Assembly (NCBI RefSeq): GCF_900100945.1 | Contig: NZ_FNCG01000018.1 | Coordinates: 1 to 64,000, forward strand | Source: Mucilaginibacter gossypii | GTDB taxonomy: Bacteria > Bacteroidota > Bacteroidia > Sphingobacteriales > Sphingobacteriaceae | Reading direction: 5' to 3' | Length of the DNA: 64,000 nucleotides | Part shown: piece after piece, positions 9,291 to 17,839 of the stretch | Position numbering within the stretch: position 1 is the first letter of the stretch | Layout of the letters: the number at the start of each line of letters is the position of its first letter | The notes under the pieces: model-generated | Told to the model about the DNA's origin: nothing | What the model saw: only the letters and a program-made list of their open reading frames with translations | The model's database searches: none | Translations under genes and position numbers: made by a program

Positions 9291-9326
9291 TTTTTGACCA
9301 AAAAATGTGTTTTTTTTGGTCAAAAA
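9291..9326. promoter_or_regulatory. Perfect 15-bp inverted repeat, putative operator
   Basis: TTTTTGACCAAAAAA (9291-9305) and TTTTTTGGTCAAAAA (9312-9326) flank six bases. The core TTGACC/GGTCAA is dyad-symmetric and lies just upstream of a possible -7 element. It could bind a dimeric regulator, or act as a terminator hairpin for a lost upstream gene. Confidence 0.6.
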
Positions 9327-9354
9327 GCCGCATTATATTTTTATGGTTTCGGCC

Positions 9355-9362
9355 TATCTTTG
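9355..9362 (+). promoter_or_regulatory. Possible Bacteroidetes -7 element
   Basis: TATCTTTG matches the Bacteroidetes consensus TAnnTTTG. A correctly spaced TTTG/TTG -33 box is not seen; the nearest, at 9315-9318, is too far upstream. Treat as a weak call. Confidence 0.3.
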
Positions 9363-9763
9363 TTTAGTTATAACACTATAAGGGAGCATCCAAACCGATA
9401 CCGGACATAGGCCAAGCTCGCAGCCTGACTTGAAATGCATTATGTTTGAAGGACATGCCGGCATCAATGCTAACAACAATTAAGTTTTGGGAGATAAATC
9501 CCCTAAAAAACTATTGCCCATTAGTTAACACCATCATTTAATGCAAAAAAAATGTGAATTTTTTATTTTTTTTTTGCAACAATTCCATTACACTATGCAA
9601 CAATATAACTAACTCAAAAACAGACCATAACAACTAATAAGAAAGCAAACAATTACCATTAAGGTTCCAATTAATTCATTTTTTTCAAATAATTACCAAA
9701 ATCAATGTAACATTTATAACAAAACCACCGTTTGACCCCTAACTATTAATTAAATCCCATATC

Positions 9764-10849
9764 ATGTTAAAGTTTGATCGTACAAAACTATGGGCACTTG
9801 GCGTCACGGCCGGATGTTGTCTGGCATCTTGTTCAATTAAAGATGACGTACAACCCGCCCACATGGCTACAATCCCTGAAAACCAATCAACGGTTTTCGC
9901 AAGCACGGCAACTACCGCGGTTTCATCAAAAATTACCGTTGCCGGCTCGACACTCCAATTAGGCATCAATGGCCACCCGCTTGGCGATCAGCCTTACATC
10001 CAAACTCCCGCTACCAAACAAATTTCAATTTTACAAGGAATGGGTATGAACTGGTACAGGATAGATTGCATGGCACAATCTGACGGTACGATTACCGTAC
10101 CACATCTGTTAAGTCCTTTGTTAGATGCTGCCGCAGCCGGTAAAGTAAACATTTTACCAATGCTTTACACCAGAACCATGGATCTAACCAAAAGCCAAAG
10201 TTACAATTACGAGGCTGGTAAAAAACTGGGGACTAATTTTGGTGCCAAGTATGCGAAAAACTTTGAGTACTACGATCTTGGAAACGACCTTACCCTAGAT
10301 TTGTTGCTTCCAGGTAAAGTAGGCTGGAGCCAATATGACTTTGACAGGACGAAATTTAACAGAACGGCAGCATATCTAAAAGGTATGGATGAGGGTTTAA
10401 AATCCCAAGACCCTAATGCAAAAACCATGATTTCTGCTGGTTGGTTACAATACGCGTTTTTAAGAATGTGCGACACCTATGGCGTGAAATTTAACGTGGT
10501 AGCTTACCATTGGTACTCAGAAATGGAAAGGCTTGCTCCCAATTACAAGATAAACGACATTACAGTCAAGCTTGGAAGTTTATTTCCCAACAAACCAATT
10601 TGGATCACAGAATCTAACGTCAGGTACAGCACTCAGGAGCAGAGCATAAAAGAGCAAAATCAAAATACTTTCGTATCCAACTTTGTAGCCAAATGTAAAG
10701 CCAACCCCCAAGTTAAAGTATTGATGTTTTACGAATTATTTGATGAGCCTTTAAAAAGCGCGCAAGAAGGCAGCTACGGATTTTTGAAATGGACCATTCC
10801 TTATACCAGCTGGGCAAAGAAACTGGTAGCGACCAACTTAACCCTTTAA
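9764..10849 (+). CDS. Surface lipoprotein, clan GH-A glycosidase-like
   Basis: 361 residues. A lipoprotein signal ends in LASC (Cys23), followed by SIKDD, which resembles the Bacteroidetes surface-export signal (K-D/E-D/E just after the Cys). The catalytic region shares its layout with the paralogue at 33380-34366: GINGHPL (68-73), NWYRID, YYDLGNDLTLD, VVAYHWYS, PIWITESN, MFYELFDEP. These strands fit a clan GH-A TIM barrel with nucleophile Glu283. The acid/base position is Asp175 (G-N-D) where the paralogue has N-E, so activity may be altered. It likely trims, binds or releases the EPS at the cell surface. It is transcribed alone, and a bidirectional terminator follows. Confidence 0.7.
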   Translation: MLKFDRTKLWALGVTAGCCLASCSIKDDVQPAHMATIPENQSTVFASTATTAVSSKITVAGSTLQLGINGHPLGDQPYIQTPATKQISILQGMGMNWYRIDCMAQSDGTITVPHLLSPLLDAAAAGKVNILPMLYTRTMDLTKSQSYNYEAGKKLGTNFGAKYAKNFEYYDLGNDLTLDLLLPGKVGWSQYDFDRTKFNRTAAYLKGMDEGLKSQDPNAKTMISAGWLQYAFLRMCDTYGVKFNVVAYHWYSEMERLAPNYKINDITVKLGSLFPNKPIWITESNVRYSTQEQSIKEQNQNTFVSNFVAKCKANPQVKVLMFYELFDEPLKSAQEGSYGFLKWTIPYTSWAKKLVATNLTL

Positions 10850-10905
10850 AGTGGCTATTATTTGCTTTCAAAAATTTTGAAGGTTAGGCCAAAATAAAAA
10901 AACAG

Positions 10906-10946
10906 AAAAAGTGGCTGATCTCATACGGTAGAAACAGCCACTTTTT
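10906..10946. terminator. Bidirectional intrinsic terminator
   Basis: Perfect 12-bp arms AAAAAGTGGCTG (10906-10917) and CAGCCACTTTTT (10935-10946) flank a 17-base loop. A T-run follows on the plus strand. On the minus strand the stem is followed by T-rich CTGTTTTTTTATTTT. It serves both the GH gene (+) and the polymerase gene (-), and its right arm lies inside the last codons of the latter. Confidence 0.8.
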
Positions 10947-12300
10947 CATTGTCAGCCATTACAAGTGTAATGCTTTTTGATGGGTGCACGGTTGTTTGTT
11001 TTTCGCTTGTTTTACGCGGTACATGTAGGCGCTCCAACACAAAGCCCAATGCTAAATATATCCAAAAAGATGGGTAGGCAAATTCAGGTACCGTGGTCAT
11101 TAAGATCAGGAAAACCATCACCAAACCTAATTTATATCCAATTGAAACCAACTTAATCGGAATCGACAGAAACATATTCCTTAGAACAAACCAGCTAAAT
11201 ACTAAAAACCCTATAATGCCATTATTAAGCATTAAGGTTGAAAAATAATCTCCGGAGCGAACATAACCAAAGCCGATACCTAAAGCCTGGCTCCAACCGT
11301 TGAGGTTAGCCCAAAACGAAATATGATTAACAAAATCCTTCCCTCTTGATTCAGAAGACGAACTTTGACCGCCCAATTTGTTTCCAAATGTAAAATCATA
11401 TACACTATCCAAAAGGTGCTGAAATCTGTCCATTTGCAGTACTGCGCATACTATAACCATAAAACCACATGCATAGAAGAATATTTGAAAATTTCTTTTA
11501 TACAATACCCAAAAACCCAAAAACAATAGCATTGATGCATATGCGGTTGTTGAAAAGGTAAATAGCAAGCAAGTAAATAGGAGCCAGATATCGTAATTCC
11601 TTTTTAAGCCAAACGCTAACACCCAAAAAGGGAAGACGGTATAAACAAACATAGAGGGCTCACCGGTATAGCCTTTTAACCTCATCAGCCCTATGCCGCC
11701 AAGGCTAACTGTTTGAAACAAGGAACCCGATGAGGCGTCATCTCCAAAAGTTCGATTAACCATAAAATCACCATTTATACCTGTTGCCGCATAAAGCACA
11801 AATTCATATAACGCATAAAAACATAACAATCTTAATCCGAAGTATATAAAATTGATTATCTTATCATTAGAAAAATTCTTGACGTACAAATAAATAACAA
11901 ACCCGACTATTAATGATAGCGATTGGGTAATTAACGAGGTACGAAAGAAAGTTTTAGTAAAATTGTTTTTGTTGATCAGCAACAGGTCGTTAGTTAATTT
12001 TAAATTTATGAGCAAGTTGATCAATTGTGATGAAAAGGCGAATATTAATATTACGCAAAAAAAACAGGCGAATTCCCGGAAAAAACGCCTTTTACTTGCT
12101 ACTGATGGCAACAGAGGAATAAACGGAAATAGCAAACCCGCAAAAACTGTTATAATAGTAGTACCAGGTATTGAGGGTACAAGCACGAAGGTTGTAATCG
12201 GAAAAAAAAGCATCAAAAAATTAACGCATCTCTTTACAAAAGCTGCATCAGCATCGGTATCCAACATATAGGTTGGCCCATTTATCATTAAGTTCCTCAT
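10921..12300 (-). CDS. O-antigen ligase/polymerase (Wzy/WaaL-like) membrane protein
   Basis: 459 residues with about ten to twelve hydrophobic segments starting at residue 28 (FLMLFFPITTFVLVPSIPGT). A large periplasmic loop precedes the C-terminal helices and holds SRGKDFVNHISFWANLNGWS and LGIGFGYVRSGDYFSTLM, the pattern of the Wzy_C/WaaL family, where a loop of this kind contacts the lipid-linked glycan. Expected role: block polymerisation of undecaprenyl-linked EPS repeats in the inner membrane. No other Wzy candidate is seen near the Wzx flippase at 29358, so this satellite gene probably completes the pathway. It may form a short minus-strand unit with the acyltransferase upstream. Confidence 0.75.
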   Translation of the reverse strand: MRNLMINGPTYMLDTDADAAFVKRCVNFLMLFFPITTFVLVPSIPGTTIITVFAGLLFPFIPLLPSVASKRRFFREFACFFCVILIFAFSSQLINLLINLKLTNDLLLINKNNFTKTFFRTSLITQSLSLIVGFVIYLYVKNFSNDKIINFIYFGLRLLCFYALYEFVLYAATGINGDFMVNRTFGDDASSGSLFQTVSLGGIGLMRLKGYTGEPSMFVYTVFPFWVLAFGLKRNYDIWLLFTCLLFTFSTTAYASMLLFLGFWVLYKRNFQIFFYACGFMVIVCAVLQMDRFQHLLDSVYDFTFGNKLGGQSSSSESRGKDFVNHISFWANLNGWSQALGIGFGYVRSGDYFSTLMLNNGIIGFLVFSWFVLRNMFLSIPIKLVSIGYKLGLVMVFLILMTTVPEFAYPSFWIYLALGFVLERLHVPRKTSEKQTTVHPSKSITLVMADNEKVAVSTV

Positions 12301-12527
12301 GTGCTATAATTGAATCAGCCGAAGCATTTGTCTCATTGCGCAATACTTGTTAAATAAGTATTTAAGCAAATATTGCAAAGTTTTATCCATTAATAACCGG
12401 ACTTGATTGATTGGGTGCTTTATGTGAAATATTGTATAATAGTGTGCTAAATTTACATTCCCTCCCACTGTTAGCACTTACCGCCTTTGACGGTACCGGC
12501 AATTACAAAAACACCAGCCCCATAGAT

Positions 12528-13622
12528 TCAGGCGGTTTTTATAATAGTTTGCCTTATCGATTCGCGCTTTTTGTCGATTTTTTTCGGGAACACAAATAAC
12601 CAGGCGGTGTACTCGTTTTTCACTGCTATTTTATACAAAAACAGAGGTATAAATATGCCCGCTAATGTACCTGCAACACAATTAACAGCAAGATTATCTA
12701 CTTTTAAAATTTTTAATAAAAAAATGCGCGTTCCACTTGCAACAAGCATATGGGCAAGGTAAATAGGCAGTGACCGTTTTCCGATATAACCAAGTATCGA
12801 AAGAAAATTTGCTGCTATTGCCAGCCTTGAAAGCTGAACTACTAACACCGATCCCGCGACACCCACTAAAAACTTCGACAAGATTGTTGAATTGAAAGGA
12901 GAAATTCCGGTTAAATAAAAGTATTCCGTTGCCGCAAAAGCAATTATCCCTGCCAACAAAAAACTCCACTGCCCCATTATTAGAATAAACCTCCGGCTTT
13001 GAGAAAACAATATCCCTATATTGAAAAATATTAAAAATTGAAAAGTGTTATTAAATGTTTCGGGCACAAACTGCCTGAATAAAACATATGCAACCCATAA
13101 TGCTGTTGAAAAATAGATCCCTGCCGCAGCGTTTAGCCGGAATAAAAAATAATTAATCATTGTTATGAAAAACAATGCATATAAAAACCAGAACTGATCC
13201 CTTGGTATTATTAGGCAGGTAATTAATTCGGCCAAGGGTGTTTGCGTATTGGTATAGGGGCTCATGGTAGAAATTAGGATCTCGGCCGATGTTTGTAGTA
13301 TAGACCAGATAATAAACGGATAAACCAATCCCCTAATTTTGTCGAACAGAAAATCCTTTTTATATAATGACGACATAAAAAAGTATCCAGACAACATAAA
13401 AAACAAAGGCATATGAAAGCTATAGATAAATTTATCAGACAACTCAAAGAAGCTTGCATATTGGTTAAACAATCCTTTTACCGGCCTGATTTCTCGCAAC
13501 ACATGGCCGTAAACAACCAACACAATTCCCACTCCTTTAGCATAGTCAACCCACAACAATCTATCGCTTAGGTTATGGAGCTTAGTTACCCCTGGTGTTT
13601 GTGCTTGGATGTAGCTCTGCAT
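12528..13622 (-). CDS. Acyltransferase-3 family membrane protein
   Basis: 364 residues with about ten transmembrane helices. The family hallmark lies near the N-terminus: RLLWVDYAKGVGIVLVVYGH, with the conserved His of the active site, followed by FIYSFHMPLFFMLSGYFF. It belongs to the OafA/NodX-like acyltransferase-3 family, which O-acylates (usually O-acetylates) cell-surface glycans. Its placement next to the Wzy-like gene suggests that it decorates the EPS repeat unit. The C-terminus is short and basic, without an SGNH domain. Confidence 0.8.
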   Translation of the reverse strand: MQSYIQAQTPGVTKLHNLSDRLLWVDYAKGVGIVLVVYGHVLREIRPVKGLFNQYASFFELSDKFIYSFHMPLFFMLSGYFFMSSLYKKDFLFDKIRGLVYPFIIWSILQTSAEILISTMSPYTNTQTPLAELITCLIIPRDQFWFLYALFFITMINYFLFRLNAAAGIYFSTALWVAYVLFRQFVPETFNNTFQFLIFFNIGILFSQSRRFILIMGQWSFLLAGIIAFAATEYFYLTGISPFNSTILSKFLVGVAGSVLVVQLSRLAIAANFLSILGYIGKRSLPIYLAHMLVASGTRIFLLKILKVDNLAVNCVAGTLAGIFIPLFLYKIAVKNEYTAWLFVFPKKIDKKRESIRQTIIKTA

Positions 13623-13789
13623 ATTAAAAATTTCTGTTTGCGGAAAAACTAAACTAACGGGTTTTAACTAAAGTTAACCTCACTTAAATACAATTGATAC
13701 TAAAATGTGTATTTATGAGATATTAAGAATTGTAACAGCATACAACTAGTCACTTTCGGAATCTGTTCAACACTACTTTATAGAAATAA

Positions 13790-14185
13790 TTATGGTTTAC
13801 TTCCGATCACACTTAAAAGCTGTTCGAGGGTTATAGGTTTTATATGATATGCACAAACATGCGGGTACAGCATACATCGTTGCATATCCTTAGGACTCAT
13901 TGACGAAGATAATATATGAACTTCAATATTTTTTGTAAACAAGGGATAAATCTGCTCAAACTTATCCAAAAATCGATAGCCATTAAACTTAGGCATATAC
14001 AAGTCCAAAAATATAATTTCAGGCAAATGATCTTTATCAGTAGCACATTCTTTTAATTCCCGAAGTGCGCCAACCGCATCTGCCGTTGTTATACAGGATT
14101 TAAATAAATGATACTTTCTTTGCAGAAGTGTCAGAATATAAAGATCCAACTGATTATCATCAATATATAAGACATTTTTCAACAT
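13790..14185 (-). CDS. Single-domain response regulator (CheY-like)
   Basis: 131 residues covering only a receiver domain. The acidic pair is IDDN (residues 8-11), the phosphoacceptor Asp61 is in EIIFLDLYMP, and the conserved Ser/Thr and Lys are in VHILSSS and HIKPITLEQL. There is no output domain, so it must act by protein contact or phosphotransfer. No kinase lies beside it; the kinase at the right window edge is 49 kb away. It is divergent from the HTH gene at 14585. Confidence 0.85.
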   Translation of the reverse strand: MLKNVLYIDDNQLDLYILTLLQRKYHLFKSCITTADAVGALRELKECATDKDHLPEIIFLDLYMPKFNGYRFLDKFEQIYPLFTKNIEVHILSSSMSPKDMQRCMLYPHVCAYHIKPITLEQLLSVIGSKP

Positions 14186-14584
14186 ATATTAAAAGCCTGT
14201 ACAACACCCTAACCTTCAACAATACTAACCTATCAATTTATCTAAATTGTTTAATGCTGCTACTTCTAAAAACCCCAAAATGCTCATTTTTAGTGAAACA
14301 ATTGATTAAATATTGTGATAATAACGCCGTTTTTTATGGCAAAATTTACCGAATTAATGCTAATCCAGTGTTAAGAGACTTTTTCATTCTCTAATTGTTA
14401 AATTTTTATAAAACAATCTCGATTTGGGTTAAAATTTACCTCTGCGGGTAACTATTTGACTACAGAACTCAAAAATTATTCATAATCTTTTTCACATTAA
14501 GAAAAAAATAGGTTATATTGGAAACATATTCACTTGTTAGCATCCTTCTAACTTGGGTATTAAACAACTAAACTTTATTGACAT
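14186..14584. other. AT-rich intergenic region between divergent regulators
   Basis: About 400 bases, very AT-rich. A TGAGCAT motif lies on the minus strand near 14280. No RNA gene, hairpin or credible coding frame is seen. Confidence 0.4.
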
Positions 14585-14953
14585 ATGGAAAAACATTACG
14601 GACAAATAATTGAATACGTTATCAGGAAAAAAGGCTATAATATAAGCGATCTGGCCCGAAGTTTAGACATCAACAGAAGATCGTTGTATAACTGGTTTAA
14701 TCAAAAGGACCTGAGTGCCGCACATATCTTTAAAATTGGAAATGTTATACGGCATGATTTTTCAGTTGAATTTCCTGATATGTTTACTAAAGATGATTTT
14801 AAGTTTATCAATCAACGTTACGCTGATAACATTTTGGTTTCAACCACTCAACAACAATTAACGGACTGGAAGGAAAAATATTTACGCCTGTTAGAAGAAT
14901 ATGATACAGCAGTACTAATTACCGACAAGAAGTGGTTAGTGACCGCAAAATAA
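14585..14953 (+). CDS. Small HTH regulator, five-copy family
   Basis: 122 residues: MEKHYGQIIEYVIRKKGYNI, SDLARSLDINRRSLYNWF, then NVIRHDFSVEFPDMFTKDDF and a helical tail WKEKYLRLLEEYD. The HTH is of the Cro-like type, with the recognition helix centred on N-R-R-S-L-Y-N-W-F. The block R-H-D-F-S-x-E-F-P is shared by all close paralogues in this window and is not part of a standard HTH. It has no sensor or receiver domain. It sits between the acyltransferase/receiver pair and the UDP-xylose synthase, at one edge of the EPS satellites. Its likely role is DNA binding at EPS-linked promoters (inference). Confidence 0.8.
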   Translation: MEKHYGQIIEYVIRKKGYNISDLARSLDINRRSLYNWFNQKDLSAAHIFKIGNVIRHDFSVEFPDMFTKDDFKFINQRYADNILVSTTQQQLTDWKEKYLRLLEEYDTAVLITDKKWLVTAK

Positions 14954-15008
14954 ATTTTTCTTTTTTCGCCGACAAATAGCTCTTCCATCACCTTTACTAT
15001 TAAAGTTA

Positions 15009-15039
15009 TTGTGTGTAATTTTATGCTAAATACACACAA
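15009..15039. terminator. 9-bp hairpin downstream of the HTH gene
   Basis: TTGTGTGTA (15009-15017) and TACACACAA (15031-15039) with a 13-base loop, 55 bases after the HTH stop. No T-run follows. It could be a terminator-like hairpin or a protein-binding dyad. Confidence 0.4.
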
Positions 15040-15832
15040 CTGAGAAACTTTCTGTCTCATAACGGCGCGTTTCGGGTCAACTAAATACCTCTATTATAGT
15101 ATTTTATAACCACTACGATAAAACCCTATTTAACAGGCCAATCGCATGATAAAAATCCCAATCAACACTATCTAACTAGCACTTGTTTTGCTGTTTTTAA
15201 GCAAGCAAACTGGTGTGGATGGAGGTACTTAGCGAGCTCGCGTACAGGGGAATCCCTTTCTTAACACTAGCCCAACGCTTCAGATTTGAACCATATCAGC
15301 AAGTCTATTTTTGCGTTGGATTTCAACAAACCTCTTACCCTCCTCTCCGGCAGTTGAAATTCACTGGGATGACGACAAAACGGGGAAACGACTATGTATC
15401 GATTTCCTCAAAAGCTTTTTATTTGCAGACGCGCCGGGCGGCTTTATTGAAGAAACAGAAAAAATTGGCTTGGCAGACGGGTATTGAATATGGTTATATA
15501 ATGAAAGGGTTTGTACTAAGACCAGGCTGTTTTTACGAAAGCCCCTGTTTAAGCAACAGACGATACCGGATTAGAGCTTGGGGTTAGGTATAAATTCTTT
15601 AAATTCCATTTCTCTTACTTAATAGCCAGCTAACAGAATAGTACATTAGCTAATACTCTATGTTTTACCTAGCTGCATATTTTGGTAGAAATCATAATAT
15701 ACAAAGAAACTAATTTTAAATCACCATGCGCTGCTGTACACATTTGCTCAATTATTCTCAATAAAATCGCAATCTCATTTAAGCAGCTGTAACGGCACTT
15801 TTTTTTGGTAAAATAGCTGGAAATTCAGCAAA
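15040..15832. other. Gene-poor region upstream of UDP-xylose synthase
   Basis: A GTG-started frame at 15213-15587 (124 codons) is open, but its product has unusual composition and no recognisable family. In another frame, 15350 to about 15484, a stretch AVEIHWDDDKTGKRLCIDFL ... ADAPGGFIEETEKIGLADGY looks protein-like, so this may be a decayed gene. The rest is AT-rich with no clear element. Confidence 0.3.
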
Positions 15833-16816
15833 ATGGGAAAACAAAAAAGAATTTTGATCACCGGAGCCGCAGGTTTTTTAGGCTCTCATCTCTGCGATAG
15901 ATTTATCCTTGGGGATTATCATGTTATAGGGATGGACAATTTAATTACCGGCGAACTCCGCAACATAGAACACCTGTTCAAACTAGAAAACTTTGAATTT
16001 TATCACCATGACGTATCTAAATTCATTTTCGTTCCGGGAGAATTAGATTATATTTTACATTTTGCATCACCAGCAAGTCCTATTGATTACTTAAAAATCC
16101 CCATACAGACATTAAAAGTGGGCTCACTGGGCACTCACAATTTATTGGGATTGGCCCGGGCTAAAAATGCCAGGATTCTTATAGCTTCAACCTCTGAGGT
16201 ATATGGAGATCCTTCCGTTAACCCCCAGCCCGAAGAATATTGGGGCAATGTAAATCCTGTGGGGCCAAGAGGCGTTTATGATGAAGCAAAACGTTTTCAA
16301 GAGGCCATTACAATGGCGTACCATACATTTCATGGTGTGGAAACAAGAATTGTGAGGATATTTAACACATATGGGCCAAGGATGAGATTAAATGACGGCC
16401 GCGTGCTGCTGGCCTTTATTGGGCAGGCTTTACGAGAAGAGCCTTTAACTATATTTGGCGATGGTTCGCAAACTCGTTCTTTTTGCTATGTTGATGATTT
16501 GATTGAAGGAATATATCGCCTTCTGCATAGCAGCTATGTTCAACCCATGAATATAGGTAACCCTGATGAAATAACGATACGCCAGTTTGGAGAAGAAATA
16601 CTTAAATTAACAGGGAGCGACCAGGAACTAATTTGTTTACCATTGCCGACCGATGATCCGAAACAACGCAGGCCCGATATAACGAAAGCCAAAGCTATAT
16701 TGGGATGGGAGCCGCAGGTTTCGCGAAACGAAGGATTAAAAATAACGCTTGAGTATTTCAAATCTCTTTCAAAAATGGAGATTGAGCATAAGGATTTTTA
16801 CTACTATAACAAATAA
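15833..16816 (+). CDS. UDP-glucuronate decarboxylase (UDP-xylose synthase), extended SDR
   Basis: 327 residues. The Rossmann motif GAAGFLGSHL (10-19) binds NAD. The catalytic segment is STSEVYGDP with YDEAK (Y-x-x-x-K); GPRGVYDEAKRFQEA is the UXS version of the usual GPRACYDEGKR. RIFNTYGPRM, FGDGSQTRSFCYVDDLI and RRPDITKAKAILGWEP are family marks. The reaction is UDP-glucuronate to UDP-xylose plus CO2. Substrate would come from the Ugd at 26141-27472, so the pair supplies a pentose donor for the EPS. It is encoded on the plus strand apart from the main operon, with a hairpin just after the stop. Confidence 0.9.
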   Translation: MGKQKRILITGAAGFLGSHLCDRFILGDYHVIGMDNLITGELRNIEHLFKLENFEFYHHDVSKFIFVPGELDYILHFASPASPIDYLKIPIQTLKVGSLGTHNLLGLARAKNARILIASTSEVYGDPSVNPQPEEYWGNVNPVGPRGVYDEAKRFQEAITMAYHTFHGVETRIVRIFNTYGPRMRLNDGRVLLAFIGQALREEPLTIFGDGSQTRSFCYVDDLIEGIYRLLHSSYVQPMNIGNPDEITIRQFGEEILKLTGSDQELICLPLPTDDPKQRRPDITKAKAILGWEPQVSRNEGLKITLEYFKSLSKMEIEHKDFYYYNK

Positions 16817-16826
16817 CAAAATAACA

Positions 16827-16855
16827 ATGCCGGTGTGCTTTTGGCTTACCGGCAT
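16827..16855. terminator. 8-bp hairpin between convergent genes
   Basis: ATGCCGGT (16827-16834) and ACCGGCAT (16848-16855) with a 13-base loop, ten bases after the UDP-xylose synthase stop and 43 before the end of the convergent gene. The T-run is weak. Confidence 0.5.
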
Positions 16856-16897
16856 ATGCTATTTATGAAGTCCCTGCATTATATCATCGTACGACGG

Positions 16898-17836
16898 CTA
16901 ATTATTCATTGACAACCTTCGAAAGTGCCCTCTTTTTGACAACGTATCAATAAGTTTAGCATTGTAAATATTTACACCCCGTTGGTTTAGATGGCTATCA
17001 TCATAGTACATGCTATCCGGAAGGTTTAATATTTTATTGAAATTATAGTATTCACCAAGGCTGGAAAATACCCTATCTATTTCATCATTATTTTGATATG
17101 AAGCATAATTGCTTCTTGAAAAGGGTGCCTGGATAATTACGAATTTTATTTGTTGCGACCGCAACTCATTTAAGCCTGCTTTAAAAGCTTCCAACTGTGT
17201 GGCAGAGATATTAACGTTTTGTTTAAATCTTGTTTTTTTGAATTGCAAATGCCTGAAAGATTGGACATATCCTCCGGGTATGTAGGTGTCTCCTTCATTG
17301 TCTGATAGCTTCTGCTTTTTTATGTGAAATTCATTATTGAAAGCACCAAACAGTAAGGTATTGTATAATTTGATGTTGTTAATTTTAAAGGATAAAGCAA
17401 TAATATCTTTATCTATTAGTCCGCTTGATATGAGGTCAATTTGCGATTCAAGTCCATCAACGCCGAACAAAACCGGATAAACATCAACAATAACCAATTT
17501 AGGTTTTAATTTTGTTACGTACTTACCTAAAACATAACGCGTTTGTAAGGGCGATTGCGAGCTTGACCCTAAATTAAACATTGATATCCCCGATTTTTTG
17601 AATATTCTGGGATCGTACCCGCGATAGGCGTGCGACGACCCTGCTACCACCAAATCAACATTTTTTATTTTCGAAACTTCATCAAATCGTTGCCTGGTAA
17701 ACCCCATGCCACCGAAATAATTAAAATTCACTGCAAATGATGCAGGCACTATTGTGCCATATAATAGTATTAGTACAACATAAAATAAGCTGCAAAACAC
17801 AGAAAAAAAGAAAAATCTGAATACAAATTTTTTCAT
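16898..17836 (-). CDS. SGNH-hydrolase-like partner of the MBOAT acyltransferase
   Basis: 312 residues with an N-terminal membrane anchor (FRFFFFSVFCSLFYVVLILL). The periplasmic part has VDLVVAGSSHAYRGYDPRIF (block I, Ser in GSSH), NLGSSSQSPLQTRYVLGKY (Gly/Asn blocks) and DSHLNQRGVNIYNAKLIDTL, which supplies the D-x-x-H pair. This is the organisation of AlgJ/AlgX/DltD-type proteins that take an acyl group delivered by an MBOAT protein and transfer it to a glycan. The gene begins three bases after the MBOAT stop, so the two are co-translated and almost certainly act together in O-acylating the exported polymer. Confidence 0.75.
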   Translation of the reverse strand: MKKFVFRFFFFSVFCSLFYVVLILLYGTIVPASFAVNFNYFGGMGFTRQRFDEVSKIKNVDLVVAGSSHAYRGYDPRIFKKSGISMFNLGSSSQSPLQTRYVLGKYVTKLKPKLVIVDVYPVLFGVDGLESQIDLISSGLIDKDIIALSFKINNIKLYNTLLFGAFNNEFHIKKQKLSDNEGDTYIPGGYVQSFRHLQFKKTRFKQNVNISATQLEAFKAGLNELRSQQIKFVIIQAPFSRSNYASYQNNDEIDRVFSSLGEYYNFNKILNLPDSMYYDDSHLNQRGVNIYNAKLIDTLSKRGHFRRLSMNN

Positions 17837-17839
17837 GAT

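Larger units (their letters stand above)
8973..9763. other. Long leader/promoter region of the GH lipoprotein gene
   Basis: No coding frame is supported. The notable elements are a 15-bp perfect inverted repeat (9291-9326), a Bacteroidetes-like -7 hexamer region (9355-9362), and a GGGA-TCCC mini-hairpin near 9488-9505. If transcription starts near 9370, the downstream gene has a 5' leader of nearly 400 nt. I could not match the leader to a known riboswitch. Confidence 0.4.

Noticed and set aside
12411..12599. 62-codon frame upstream of and overlapping the acyltransferase end
   Set aside because: No ribosome-binding site or family; overlaps the end of a certain gene.
15213..15587. 124-codon GTG-started frame
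   Set aside because: No family, unusual composition, and another frame over the same bases looks more protein-like; kept only as a note in the gap entry.
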